A stretch of DNA of 13,525 nucleotides from CAVPHV01 sp963704825 (GCA_963704825.1 CAVPHV010000007.1:1-13525), one strand, 5' to 3'; positions 7,285 to 13,165 are shown, counted from the stretch's first letter. Program-made: numbers and translations. Notes: generated from the sequence alone by a model not told the origin.

Positions 7285-7769
7285 GGTACCACCCTTTCAT
7301 CAGAGTGTCCGTAGCCCTGTCAGGAACCCTCCAACTCTCGATCTGACACCCTGATGACAGGGTCCTGGTCAGGTCCGGGATGCATCCCGTGGAATCAGCG
7401 GCCATCGGCAGGTTTCCTCGCTGCTCCGGGGTCGTTCACACGCCGGTGACGGCGTGTTCGGGGCGAGCGGAGTTTGAAACGGCGGCCAGGCCCCGATCCG
7501 GGCGCTGTGAGGAGCTTCTTATGGCTGGCCGGCGAGAAGTCAGCGCTCAGCCGGCCCTTCGCTGGATTGACCCGAACACGTCGAACGCAACGCTCGGCAC
7601 TCGCCTGACAGGGTCACCCCGCACTATCTGCTCACGAGCCATTGGCGAAGGAAGGCACCCGTCATGCAGCACCGACCATCCCGAGAGCCTCAGACAAACC
7701 CGCCCACGAGATCGCAACCACGATTCGCGCACAACACCCTTTCAATCCCACACGCACGTGCAACAAGTT
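7285..7769. other. Stretch between the two insertion sequences, no firm gene
   Basis: Before the IS insertions this was the region between the integrase gene and the SEC-C gene. A hairpin ACCCTG-ATGA-CAGGGT lies near 7346-7361, and TGACAGGGTC recurs near 7605-7620. One open frame starts at ATG 7521 behind GTGAGGAG (6 bases spacing; MAGRREVSAQPALRW...) and is cut by the IS at 7770. Its codon use is only moderately GC at third positions and I recognise no domain, so I do not call it a gene. Confidence 0.35.
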
Positions 7770-9215
7770 GGTAGCGGGGTGTTGTGTTGACTTTGGGGTC
7801 AGGTCACGAGGCGGAACCGCACGTTGGGTTGTTGGGTGGCGGTGGGGTTCCATGGCCACCCGGTGTGATGATACTTGCGGGCGAGTTTGAGCATGAGCAG
7901 TGCTCGGCAGCCGTGGATGCTCCAGCGGACCCCAACGTCGGTGCGTCGGTTGAGTTCGCGCATGACGCGTTCGAGGACGCCGGTGGCCAGTTCGGGTCGG
8001 CCTTTGTCGCCGAAGAGGAGCCGGCCGGCGTCTGGGTGGCTGATGAAGGTGAAGACTTCCGGTTCGGCGGCTTTGAGGTAGCGGGCGGCGCGGAGCACAC
8101 CGCGGTGTTCCATTTCGTCGATGAGGTCGTGGTAGGCGCGGTGGGCTCGCGCCAGGTCGTGGTGGCGGTGGGCGTCGGCCAGCACGTCGCTGAGGCGGGC
8201 TCTGAGTTCCCACCGGTGACCTTTCGAGGCGCCCTCACGCCACGCCGTATAGGTCATGCCTCGCAGCAGATGCCACAGACACCGTTGCACCGGAACCTGG
8301 GGGAAGTGCTCTTGGACCATCTCGCTGAGCAGTCCATCGCCGTCGACGAGGATCAGACCCGGCCGGACCCCGTCGAGGAGTTGCCCCATTGCTTGCCATG
8401 TCTCGTCCAAAGTGGCGGCAAGCAGCTGCACCGAGCACACCAGGCGGCCCTGGTGGCGGCGCCGGGCGACCAGACCCAACGCAAGGTGGAGCTGGGTTCC
8501 CCGCAGCATGGGCCCGGCTCGTTCTCCGGTGCTGTCGAGCAGCAGGATTGGTATGTTGGTGATCTCGGGTCCGAGACGTTGCGGGGCGGCGGCGACGACG
8601 TCGTTGCGGATGGTGCGTGGCGACACGTCGATTCCGGTGAGGTCGGAGAGGAACCGGGCCGCCTTGGCGTAGGCGACTTCGGTGGCCAACCCGGCAGCCA
8701 ACGCGGCGAGACGGTCGGTGCGTCGCTGATGGGGACGCAACCCCAACACCCCCAACACTGGGGCGAAGCGGCGGCCACACGACAGACACTCCACCTGAGC
8801 CGTGCGGAACGTCACGCCGCCACAAGCGGCCTGCAGGTTCCGATCCGACGAACGGAACCCCCTGCGGCGGAAGCCCCTCCGGCTCTCACAACGTTGCCGG
8901 GTGCACGACCAGGGGGCCTCCGGCTGAGCGTCTGGAGCGATCGGGGAACGCCGCCGACCGACCACGACGTCGAGGAGCGCCTCGGCGAGGCTCTCGATCG
9001 TCTGACCAACGAGCTGCCCCGGAGCGTGACGCGCAAACGCCACCGCTGCTTCCTCCAGCTCGGCCAAACCGGCCAGCCCATCGACCTCCACCACCACGCT
9101 ACGGGTAAGTTCCAATACGGACACGGGAGCACCTCCTGCTCGGCAAAGGCGGTTGGTGCCCCGTGTCCTATCACGTCACCACCAAACCCCCGTGTCAACA
9201 CTTCCCCCCGCTACC
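7770..9215 (-). mobile_element. Insertion sequence, ISH6/IS256-like, complete
   Basis: The element is 1446 bp. The tips are inverted repeats starting GGTAGCGGGG (23 of 29 positions match). An exact 8 bp target duplication AACAAGTT flanks it (7762-7769 and 9216-9223), giving unambiguous borders. It holds one transposase gene on the minus strand. Size, GGT tips and 8 bp duplication fit what I recall of the ISH6 family, which belongs to the IS256/mutator-like group; the family name is a judgement from memory. The undamaged duplication and ORF suggest a fairly recent insertion. Confidence 0.85.
7799..9124 (-). CDS. DDE transposase, mutator-like (ISH6/IS256 group)
   Basis: The protein has 441 residues from GTG 9124, which is preceded by AGGAGGTG with 6 bases spacing. 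The N-terminal third is basic and has a zinc-ribbon-like set of cysteines (C74, C79, then CLSCG at 113-116), followed by an HTH-like stretch (TDRLAALAAGLATEVAYAKAARFLSDLTGIDVSPRTIRNDV). The catalytic core shows D197 (ILLLDSTGE), D261 (LILVDGDGLL) followed by FPQVPVQRCLWHLLRGM (the conserved C-x2-H of mutator transposases), and E385 (GVLERVMRELNRRTDVGVRWSIHG). The full set of DDE residues is present, so the enzyme is probably active on its own 1446 bp element. A long open frame exists on the opposite strand (7784-9259) but it is a shadow. Confidence 0.88.
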   Translation of the reverse strand: MSVLELTRSVVVEVDGLAGLAELEEAAVAFARHAPGQLVGQTIESLAEALLDVVVGRRRSPIAPDAQPEAPWSCTRQRCESRRGFRRRGFRSSDRNLQAACGGVTFRTAQVECLSCGRRFAPVLGVLGLRPHQRRTDRLAALAAGLATEVAYAKAARFLSDLTGIDVSPRTIRNDVVAAAPQRLGPEITNIPILLLDSTGERAGPMLRGTQLHLALGLVARRRHQGRLVCSVQLLAATLDETWQAMGQLLDGVRPGLILVDGDGLLSEMVQEHFPQVPVQRCLWHLLRGMTYTAWREGASKGHRWELRARLSDVLADAHRHHDLARAHRAYHDLIDEMEHRGVLRAARYLKAAEPEVFTFISHPDAGRLLFGDKGRPELATGVLERVMRELNRRTDVGVRWSIHGCRALLMLKLARKYHHTGWPWNPTATQQPNVRFRLVT

Positions 9216-9224
9216 AACAAGTTG

Positions 9225-9252
9225 CTCACCTGTCTACGCGTAGACAGGTGAG
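9225..9252 (+). promoter_or_regulatory. Perfect 28 bp palindrome over the ribosome site
   Basis: Left arm CTCACCTGTCTACG is followed directly by its exact reverse complement. The right arm contains AGGTGAG, the only ribosome-binding sequence for the ATG at 9259, 6 bases away. As DNA it could be an operator for a dimeric regulator; as RNA it would fold into a hairpin that hides the ribosome site. The second insertion sequence ends 9 bases before it. Confidence 0.6.
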
Positions 9253-9258
9253 CCGGTG

Positions 9259-9765
9259 ATGGATCTCGACCGTGGCGTGCTGGCAAGGATCGACCGCAAC
9301 CTGTTGGCCGGTCTCGGACAGGACGAGACGTACCGGATGGTTCGAGTGCCGGCGACGGCAGCCAAGTGGGCAACGTGGAAGCGCTATTGCGACTCGGCCG
9401 GGATCTCGATGGGCCGAGCCATCGTGAGGCTGATCGATCGCGAGCTGGTTGGCGTGTTTGGCGATCACACCGGCGATCACTTGCCGGTGTTCGCCGAGCA
9501 GGCCGAGGAGGAGTTGGCAAGACGTCAGGAGCAGGTTGCTCGCCGTGAGGAGAAGGCGGCGGTTGTCGAGGAGCGCCTCCGGGCCCGAGACGCCCACCTC
9601 CGCACCTGGGAGGGCGAGTTGGAGACCCGCGAGAGGCGTGTCGAGTTCGCAGCGAAGATGGCTGCTCAACCCGGGGAGGAGGAGGCCAAGGTCGGGCGGA
9701 ACGAACGTTGCCCGTGCGGGTCGGGGCGCAAGTACAAGCACTGCCACGGCCTGCCCGGCCGGTAG
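9259..9765 (+). CDS. Putative DNA-binding protein with coiled coil and C-terminal SEC-C motif
   Basis: The protein has 168 residues. ATG 9259 is preferred over GTG 9256 because AGGTGAG is well spaced to it. Residues 24-63 (TYRMVRVPATAAKWATWKRYCDSAGISMGRAIVRLIDREL) look like a short strand followed by two helices, similar to ribbon-helix-helix proteins; this is an inference from pattern. Residues 76-135 are a highly charged continuous helix (EQAEEELARRQEQVARREEKAAVVEERLRARD), probably a coiled coil. Residues 147-164 (RNERCPCGSGRKYKHCHG) are a clear SEC-C zinc motif (C151, C153, H161, C162), also found at the end of SecA, where it binds zinc and partners. The gene stands alone, between an insertion sequence and the ars operon. 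A regulator or nucleic-acid adaptor fits the parts; I know no characterised homologue. Confidence 0.7.
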   Translation: MDLDRGVLARIDRNLLAGLGQDETYRMVRVPATAAKWATWKRYCDSAGISMGRAIVRLIDRELVGVFGDHTGDHLPVFAEQAEEELARRQEQVARREEKAAVVEERLRARDAHLRTWEGELETRERRVEFAAKMAAQPGEEEAKVGRNERCPCGSGRKYKHCHGLPGR

Positions 9766-9770
9766 CCGGG
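9754..9770 (+). terminator. Weak terminator-like hairpin
   Basis: CCCGGC and GCCGGG form a 6 bp stem around CGGTA, overlapping the stop codon of the SEC-C gene. It is followed by TGTGCTT rather than a T run, so it is only a possible terminator. Confidence 0.3.
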
Positions 9771-9947
9771 TGTGCTTCCAGATAATGTCTTGCTAGCGCC
9801 GAGTGCCGGTTCGGCTTGGAACGGGATGCGTCATATCGCGCTGCGCCTGCGGTGATCTGGGCGGCACGCGGATTCGTCGATCGGTTTGCGCTCTCAGCCT
9901 TGCTCGTGCGGATACAGCTCGAAAGCCCGCTCAGTCTCTCACCAGAA
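9771..9947. other. Intergenic stretch before the ars operon
   Basis: I see no gene here. Frames are open on both strands but lack starts with ribosome sites. The ars promoter begins at its right end. Confidence 0.5.
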
Positions 9948-9984
9948 GTTGACTCAATCAACATGGAGCTTTATCTTCCGCTGC
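9948..9984 (+). promoter_or_regulatory. ars promoter with overlapping ArsR operator, leaderless start
   Basis: TTGACT (9949-9954) and TATCTT (9972-9977) are separated by 17 bases, fitting a sigma-70-type promoter. The -10 box ends 7 bases before ATG 9985, so transcription probably starts at or next to the start codon; no ribosome site is present, as expected of a leaderless mRNA. The inverted repeat GTTGA-CTCAA-TCAAC (9948-9962) covers the -35 box and is a good candidate for the ArsR binding site, which would block polymerase until arsenite is present. Confidence 0.6.
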
Positions 9985-10821
9985 ATGGATATCGGTGAAC
10001 GAGCCCGGATGTTTGCGGCGTTGGGAGAGCCGGTGCGGTTGGCGATGGTGGATGATCTGGCGGTGTCGGATCGGGCACCGGTGGAGTTGGCGGAGCGTCA
10101 CGGGTTGGCGTCGAATCTGTTGGCGCATCATCTGGATGTGTTGGAGCAGGCCGGACTGATCGAACGGTCGCGTTCTTCGGGTGATGGCCGCCGCCGTTAT
10201 GTGCGGCTCCGCCACGAGGTTCTCGACGTGCTGGGGGTGGGGGTGGCGGTTCCGAATGGCCCTGTGGTGTTTGTGTGCACCCACAACTCGGCTCGGTCGC
10301 AGATGGCTGTAGCGGTGTGGTCGGCGACGAGACCAACCCCGGCGTTGAGTGCGGGGACCCACCCCGCAGATCGGGTCCACCCAGGAGCAGTGGCCGCAGC
10401 AGCTCGGGCCGGGTATGACCTTTCCGAAGCGGTGCCCCAGTCGATCGGTGACGTCGCTTTGGAGGGGAGCATGGTGGTGACGGTGTGTGACCGGGCCCAT
10501 GAGGAGCTCGAGCCCGGGGCGGATTGGCTGCACTGGTCGATCCCCGATCCGGTGGAGCGGGCATCACCGGACGCCTTCGATACCGCCCTGGCCGAGCTCG
10601 AGACACGCATCAAGACACTGACGGGAGGACCCCACCGTGACCAACAGCACCACGAAACTCACCACGGAACAGCAGTACCTGATCAAGCAGGCAGCGGAGC
10701 GGCTCAAGGGCGATTTCGCTGGGGTGTTCTCGGTCGAGACGATCGAACGGTTCATGACCGAATCCCAAGCCCAGTTGGAGAGCCGGGCCACGGTGACAAC
10801 GTGGCTGCCGATCCTCATTGA
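9985..10821 (+). CDS. ArsR-family repressor fused to LMW-phosphatase-type arsenate reductase
   Basis: From ATG 9985, residues 1-85 are a winged helix of ArsR type (MFAALGEPVRLAMVDDL, then ASNLLAHHLDVLEQAGLIERSRSSGDGRRRYVRL). From 93 on is an LMW-phosphatase-fold arsenate reductase: P loop VFVCTHNSARSQMA with C98 and R104, a second cysteine C168 (VVTVCDRAHEELEP), and the general acid in IPDPVE (D188). Such fusions are known in actinobacterial ars operons. The ArsR part has no cysteine, so it lacks the classical CxC arsenite site. The frame continues 185 bases into the next gene, with a tail (GGPHRDQQHHETHHGTA...) that is only a shadow of arsC; a TGA at 10619-10621 in the next frame would be the natural stop, so a one-base shift or loss of the stop near 10600 is likely. 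It is the first gene of the operon. Confidence 0.85.
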   Translation: MDIGERARMFAALGEPVRLAMVDDLAVSDRAPVELAERHGLASNLLAHHLDVLEQAGLIERSRSSGDGRRRYVRLRHEVLDVLGVGVAVPNGPVVFVCTHNSARSQMAVAVWSATRPTPALSAGTHPADRVHPGAVAAAARAGYDLSEAVPQSIGDVALEGSMVVTVCDRAHEELEPGADWLHWSIPDPVERASPDAFDTALAELETRIKTLTGGPHRDQQHHETHHGTAVPDQAGSGAAQGRFRWGVLGRDDRTVHDRIPSPVGEPGHGDNVAADPH

Positions 10822-11287
10822 GCGATTCGCCCGGGACCGTCTTCGGGCCCTCGCGAAAGTGGAAGGTCTGATGACCGATCAACGGCCCGCCGTCCTGTTC
10901 CTCTGCGTGCACAATGCCGGCCGTTCCCAGATGGCGGCGGGTTGGCTGCGCCATCTCGCCGGTGACACCATTGACGTGTTCTCCGGTGGCTCTGAACCGG
11001 CCGCCGATGTGAATCGGGTGGCAGTCGAGGCGATGGCGGAGGTGGGGATCGACATCCGCACCGAGTTCCCCAAGCCGTGGACCGACGAAATCGTTCGCGC
11101 CGCCGACGTGGTGGTCACCATGGGCTGCGGTGACGCCTGCCCGGTATACCCGGGGAAACGCTATGAGGATTGGGAACTCACCGACCCGGCCGGCCAACCC
11201 ATCGAATTGGTGCGCCAGGTACGCGACGACATCCAGGCTCGGGTCCAGACGTTGATGACGAGCCTCGACATCCCCGCTCAAGTGTGA
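10637..11287 (+). CDS. arsC: Arsenate reductase ArsC (LMW-phosphatase fold, with N-terminal helical domain)
   Basis: The protein has 216 residues from GTG 10637; GGGAGG lies 8 bases upstream. Residues 1-80 form an alpha-helical domain (EQQYLIKQAAERLKGDFAGVFSVETIERFM... RFARDRLRALAKVEG) seen in actinobacterial ArsC. The catalytic domain starts at PAVLFLCVHNAGRSQMAAGW, with nucleophile C90 and R96, then TMGCGDACPVYPGKRYEDWELTDPAG with C164, C168 and D183. It reduces arsenate to arsenite in the cytoplasm; in this group electrons usually come from thioredoxin or mycothiol through a cysteine cascade, which the three cysteines would allow. It overlaps the extended frame of the ArsR fusion and ends one base into the aquaporin start (TGATG), so the genes are translationally coupled. 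Two reductases in one operon may serve different electron donors or regulation. Confidence 0.93.
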   Translation: MTNSTTKLTTEQQYLIKQAAERLKGDFAGVFSVETIERFMTESQAQLESRATVTTWLPILIERFARDRLRALAKVEGLMTDQRPAVLFLCVHNAGRSQMAAGWLRHLAGDTIDVFSGGSEPAADVNRVAVEAMAEVGIDIRTEFPKPWTDEIVRAADVVVTMGCGDACPVYPGKRYEDWELTDPAGQPIELVRQVRDDIQARVQTLMTSLDIPAQV

Positions 11288-11985
11288 TGCCATCGTTGGG
11301 GAGGCGGATCGCCGCCGAGTTCGTCGGTACCGCCTTCCTGCTGGCGGCGATTGTCGGCTCGGGGATTATGGCCGAGACCCTCTCGACCGATCCCGGTCTC
11401 CAGCTGTTGCAGAACGCGTTGGCGACCGCAGGTGCGCTGACCGCGATGATCCTGGCACTGGGACCAGTCTCGGGGGCGCACCTCAACCCGGCGGTCACCC
11501 TCGCGGACCGGGCCTTCGGGGGGCTCACCAACCGCGAGACCATCGGCTACATCTTGGCCCAAAGCTCCGGCGGCATCGCCGGGGTGATCGCCGCCAACCT
11601 CATGTTTGATCTGCCCGCCGCTACCTGGTCCACTACCGCTCGATCCGGTTCGCATCTCTGGTTGGCTGAAGCGGTTGCCACCATCGGGTTGCTACTGGTG
11701 ATCTTCGGGCTGGTCCGTTCCGGGAAGGCGTCGGTAGCGGCGTTCGCGGTCGGCGGGTACATAGCCGGCGCCTATTACTTCACCTCATCGACCAGTTTCG
11801 CCAACCCTGCCGTCACCATCGCCCGAACCCTCTCCGACACCTTCGCAGGGATCGCTCCCGCCTCTGCCCCCGGCTTCGTCGTCGCCGAGCTCATCGGCGT
11901 CGGGATCGCGGTGGGGTTCATCGGGTGGCTGTTCCCCCACCTCGACGAGGTCGCCGACCAGGTCATCGTCCCCCACACCCAATGA
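11287..11985 (+). CDS. aqpS: Aquaporin/MIP-family channel, AqpS-like arsenite exit channel
   Basis: The protein has 232 residues, and the ATG overlaps the arsC stop by one base. Six hydrophobic segments and two half-helix motifs are visible: HLNPAVTL (N67-A69) and FANPAVTIAR (N173-A175). EFVGTAFLLAAIVGSG at the start is typical of the family. After the second NPA the usual arginine of the aquaporin selectivity filter is replaced by valine, with an Arg only at 180. I recall that AqpS of Sinorhizobium ars operons shares this change, which widens the pore. In an operon with two arsenate reductases and no pump, the role is downhill exit of arsenite made from arsenate. Being a channel, it cannot work against a gradient. 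Confidence 0.88.
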   Translation: MPSLGRRIAAEFVGTAFLLAAIVGSGIMAETLSTDPGLQLLQNALATAGALTAMILALGPVSGAHLNPAVTLADRAFGGLTNRETIGYILAQSSGGIAGVIAANLMFDLPAATWSTTARSGSHLWLAEAVATIGLLLVIFGLVRSGKASVAAFAVGGYIAGAYYFTSSTSFANPAVTIARTLSDTFAGIAPASAPGFVVAELIGVGIAVGFIGWLFPHLDEVADQVIVPHTQ

Positions 11986-12095
11986 CCGCCAGGGTCGAGC
12001 CCGTGAACACCGTCGCAACCACGCCGATCACCAAATCCCGGACGATAAGACGCATTTCGCCGACTGCTCTAGATCGGCACTTCCGCGCTCGGTGA
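11982..12095 (+). pseudogene. Possible 5' remnant of the next ars operon gene
   Basis: An ATG at 11982 overlaps the aquaporin stop (ATGA), the spacing expected of another operon gene. The frame encodes only 37 residues (MTARVEPVNTVATTPITKSR...). The first 20 codons have the GC-rich third positions of its neighbours, then composition changes near 12043 (ATA AGA codons), suggesting a junction. It could be what is left of a transporter gene such as acr3, but the peptide is too short to identify. Confidence 0.3.
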
Positions 12096-12130
12096 GGTGG
12101 GCACAGATGAGGATCTTGCTACGAAGAGCC

Positions 12131-12146
12131 ATAGACGATACGCTAT
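12131..12146 (+). promoter_or_regulatory. Candidate operator/promoter of the Xre-nucleotidyltransferase pair
   Basis: ATAG and CTAT flank ACGATACG as an imperfect palindrome ending 4 bases before ATG 12151. There is no good ribosome site, so the mRNA may be leaderless or have a very short leader. An Xre protein binding its own promoter here would be usual for a toxin-antitoxin operon; the exact -10 box cannot be fixed. Confidence 0.3.
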
Positions 12147-12150
12147 AGGC

Positions 12151-12468
12151 ATGAAGAGCGCTGAAGACCGGGTTGCCGGCTCGCTGCTACAACTGGCTCG
12201 ATCACGGCTCGGGTTGTCTCAGACAGCATTTGGGGATCTGCTGGGGATCGCCCAGCCCACGTTGTCGGCGTATGAGTCGGGTCGTCGCCAGCCTACGTTG
12301 CCGACCCTGTTGAGACTGCTGGCCCGAGCAGGGCTGGAGTTGCGGCTGGAGCTGGCCGACCTCGACAACCACGATGCCGTGCTCGCTGAGTGGGAGCTGA
12401 CTCTGGACGACGCAACCAGGGAGCGGTTGAGAGCACAGGGCTACCGGCTGACAAGCGATGCCGCCTGA
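12151..12468 (+). CDS. Xre-family HTH regulator, probable antitoxin
   Basis: The protein has 105 residues from ATG 12151, preferred over an in-frame GTG at 12097 because the HTH domain begins right after it. Residues 10-62 are a Cro/Xre helix-turn-helix (LLQLARSRLGLSQTAFGDLLGIAQPTLSAYESGRRQPTLPTLLRLL). The remainder (GLELRLELADLDNHDAVLAEWELTLDDATRERLRAQ) would be the partner-binding or dimerisation part. It overlaps the next gene by 11 bases, so the two are co-translated. The order (small Xre protein first, nucleotidyltransferase-fold protein second) matches type II/IV-like toxin-antitoxin layouts. It probably represses its own promoter and neutralises or controls the second protein. Confidence 0.8.
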   Translation: MKSAEDRVAGSLLQLARSRLGLSQTAFGDLLGIAQPTLSAYESGRRQPTLPTLLRLLARAGLELRLELADLDNHDAVLAEWELTLDDATRERLRAQGYRLTSDAA

Positions 12469-12958
12469 GCTGAGCGACGAGCACGTCGCTGCCATCTGTC
12501 GTGTGCTCATCGACCACGGCGTGCAGTTCGTGATCATCGGGGGCATGGCAGCGCGGCTCCACGACACCGGGCATGCCACCGTGGACGTCGACATCTGCCC
12601 CTCGACCGACGATGCCAACCTGGCCAGGCTCGCCGCGGCACTGTTCGACCTCGGCGCCAGGCTCCGGGTGTCGGGGGATCCCGAGGGTGTCCCGTTCGAG
12701 CCTCACGCTGACATGCTGCGTCAGGTCGAGATGATGACCCTGATCACGGAGCACGGTCCGCTCGATCTGTGTTTCACTCCGGACGGATTCCCCGATGGCT
12801 ATGAGACTCTGAGCGAGCACTCCTCGGTCATCGAGATCGCCGCCGTCGATGTGCCGGTGGCCTCCCTGGAGGATGTCGTTGCATCGAAACGGGCGGCGGG
12901 CCGACCGAAGGACATCGTTGCGCTGCCGCCTCTCGCGGCTCGTCTTCGGCGTCCGTGA
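12458..12958 (+). CDS. Nucleotidyltransferase-fold protein, AbiEii/MenT-like probable toxin
   Basis: The protein has 166 residues from ATG 12458, inside the end of the Xre gene. HGVQFVIIGGMAARLHDTGHATVDVDICP (20-48) has the GG loop (28-29) and the paired metal-binding acids D43 and D45 of the DNA polymerase-beta-type nucleotidyltransferase fold; PLDLCF gives the third acid (D103). The C-terminal VASLEDVVASKRAAGRPKDIVALPPL is shared with AbiEii/DUF1814-like proteins. Toxins of this group transfer nucleotides to tRNA or other targets and block growth; which substrate is used here cannot be told. Together with the Xre protein it would stabilise the island. It could instead be an antibiotic-type nucleotidyltransferase, but the context argues for a toxin. 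Confidence 0.75.
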   Translation: MPPELSDEHVAAICRVLIDHGVQFVIIGGMAARLHDTGHATVDVDICPSTDDANLARLAAALFDLGARLRVSGDPEGVPFEPHADMLRQVEMMTLITEHGPLDLCFTPDGFPDGYETLSEHSSVIEIAAVDVPVASLEDVVASKRAAGRPKDIVALPPLAARLRRP

Positions 12959-12960
12959 AG

Positions 12961-12991
12961 GATCGGCGAGTCCGCGCAGAGTCCGCGAGAG
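12961..12991 (+). repeat. Candidate integrase arm-type sites, right
   Basis: This block starts GATCGGCG and contains AGTCCGCG twice, matching the left block at 4871-4904 apart from a 2-base gap and a few changes. It begins 3 bases after the toxin gene and ends about 105 bases before the right attachment core. Confidence 0.5.
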
Positions 12992-12996
12992 GACCG

Positions 12997-13059
12997 TTGA
13001 CGACCCGAAACGACCGGTGATGACACGCGGCGAATCGTCAATGAATACGGGGCGTTTCG
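12997..13059. promoter_or_regulatory. Interleaved inverted repeats near the right end
   Basis: TTGACGA (12997-13003) pairs with TCGTCAA (13035-13041), and CGAAACG (13006-13012) pairs with CGTTTCG (13053-13059). The pairs interleave rather than nest, so they are unlikely to form one hairpin. They may be protein-binding sites for excision factors, but that is a guess from position. Confidence 0.3.
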
Positions 13060-13096
13060 AGGATTTGCCCAACTCGGCGAAGTGGGCCGATCATCA

Positions 13097-13139
13097 ATGG
13101 CATGCAAGAGGTCGAGGGTTCAAATCCCTCCAGCTCCAC
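13097..13139 (+). repeat. Right attachment site (tRNA-Ala(GGC) 3' half)
   Basis: This is identical over 43 bases to 4762-4804. Immediately to its left is TCATCA, which on the minus strand reads TGATGA, two stop codons in frame with WSWRDLNPRPLACH. No 5' half of a tRNA precedes it: the bases before the core do not form the anticodon stem. GGCGAAGTGG at 13076-13085 is shared with the left site at the same distance. Confidence 0.75.
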
Positions 13140-13147
13140 CCAAGGAA

Positions 13148-13165
13148 TCCCCTGCTCAGCGGGGG
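13148..13165 (+). terminator. Hairpin after the right attachment site
   Basis: CCCC plus GC pair with GC plus GGGG around a TCA loop, with one bulged T. It lies 8 bases after the core, the place of a tRNA terminator, parallel to the stronger hairpin at 4809-4838. There is no T run. Confidence 0.35.

Larger units (their letters stand above)
4762..13139. mobile_element. Integrated genomic island bounded by tRNA-Ala 3'-half direct repeats
   Basis: A 43 bp sequence is repeated perfectly at 4762-4804 and 13097-13139 in the same orientation. It matches the anticodon loop to 3' end of tRNA-Ala(GGC), a common target of tyrosine integrases. An integrase gene lies directly inside the left copy, pointing towards it, as is typical for such elements. 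The content is accessory: two insertion sequences, an arsenic operon, a SEC-C protein and a probable toxin-antitoxin pair. No conjugation, replication or phage structural genes are visible, so the element would need help to transfer. The two integrase frameshifts and the IS insertions suggest it may no longer be mobile by itself. Confidence 0.75.

Noticed and set aside
7340..7620. CRISPR or iteron array from the TGACAGGGTC repeats
   Set aside because: There are only two or three short copies with irregular spacing.
7784..9259. A 491-residue plus-strand open frame
   Set aside because: It lies opposite the transposase gene, which has all DDE residues and a good ribosome site. The plus frame is a shadow of GC-rich coding sequence.
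9176..9964. A 262-residue minus open frame opposite the SEC-C gene
   Set aside because: It has shadow composition (Arg/Pro/Ser rich), no start signal, and conflicts with a plus-strand gene that has a clear SEC-C motif.
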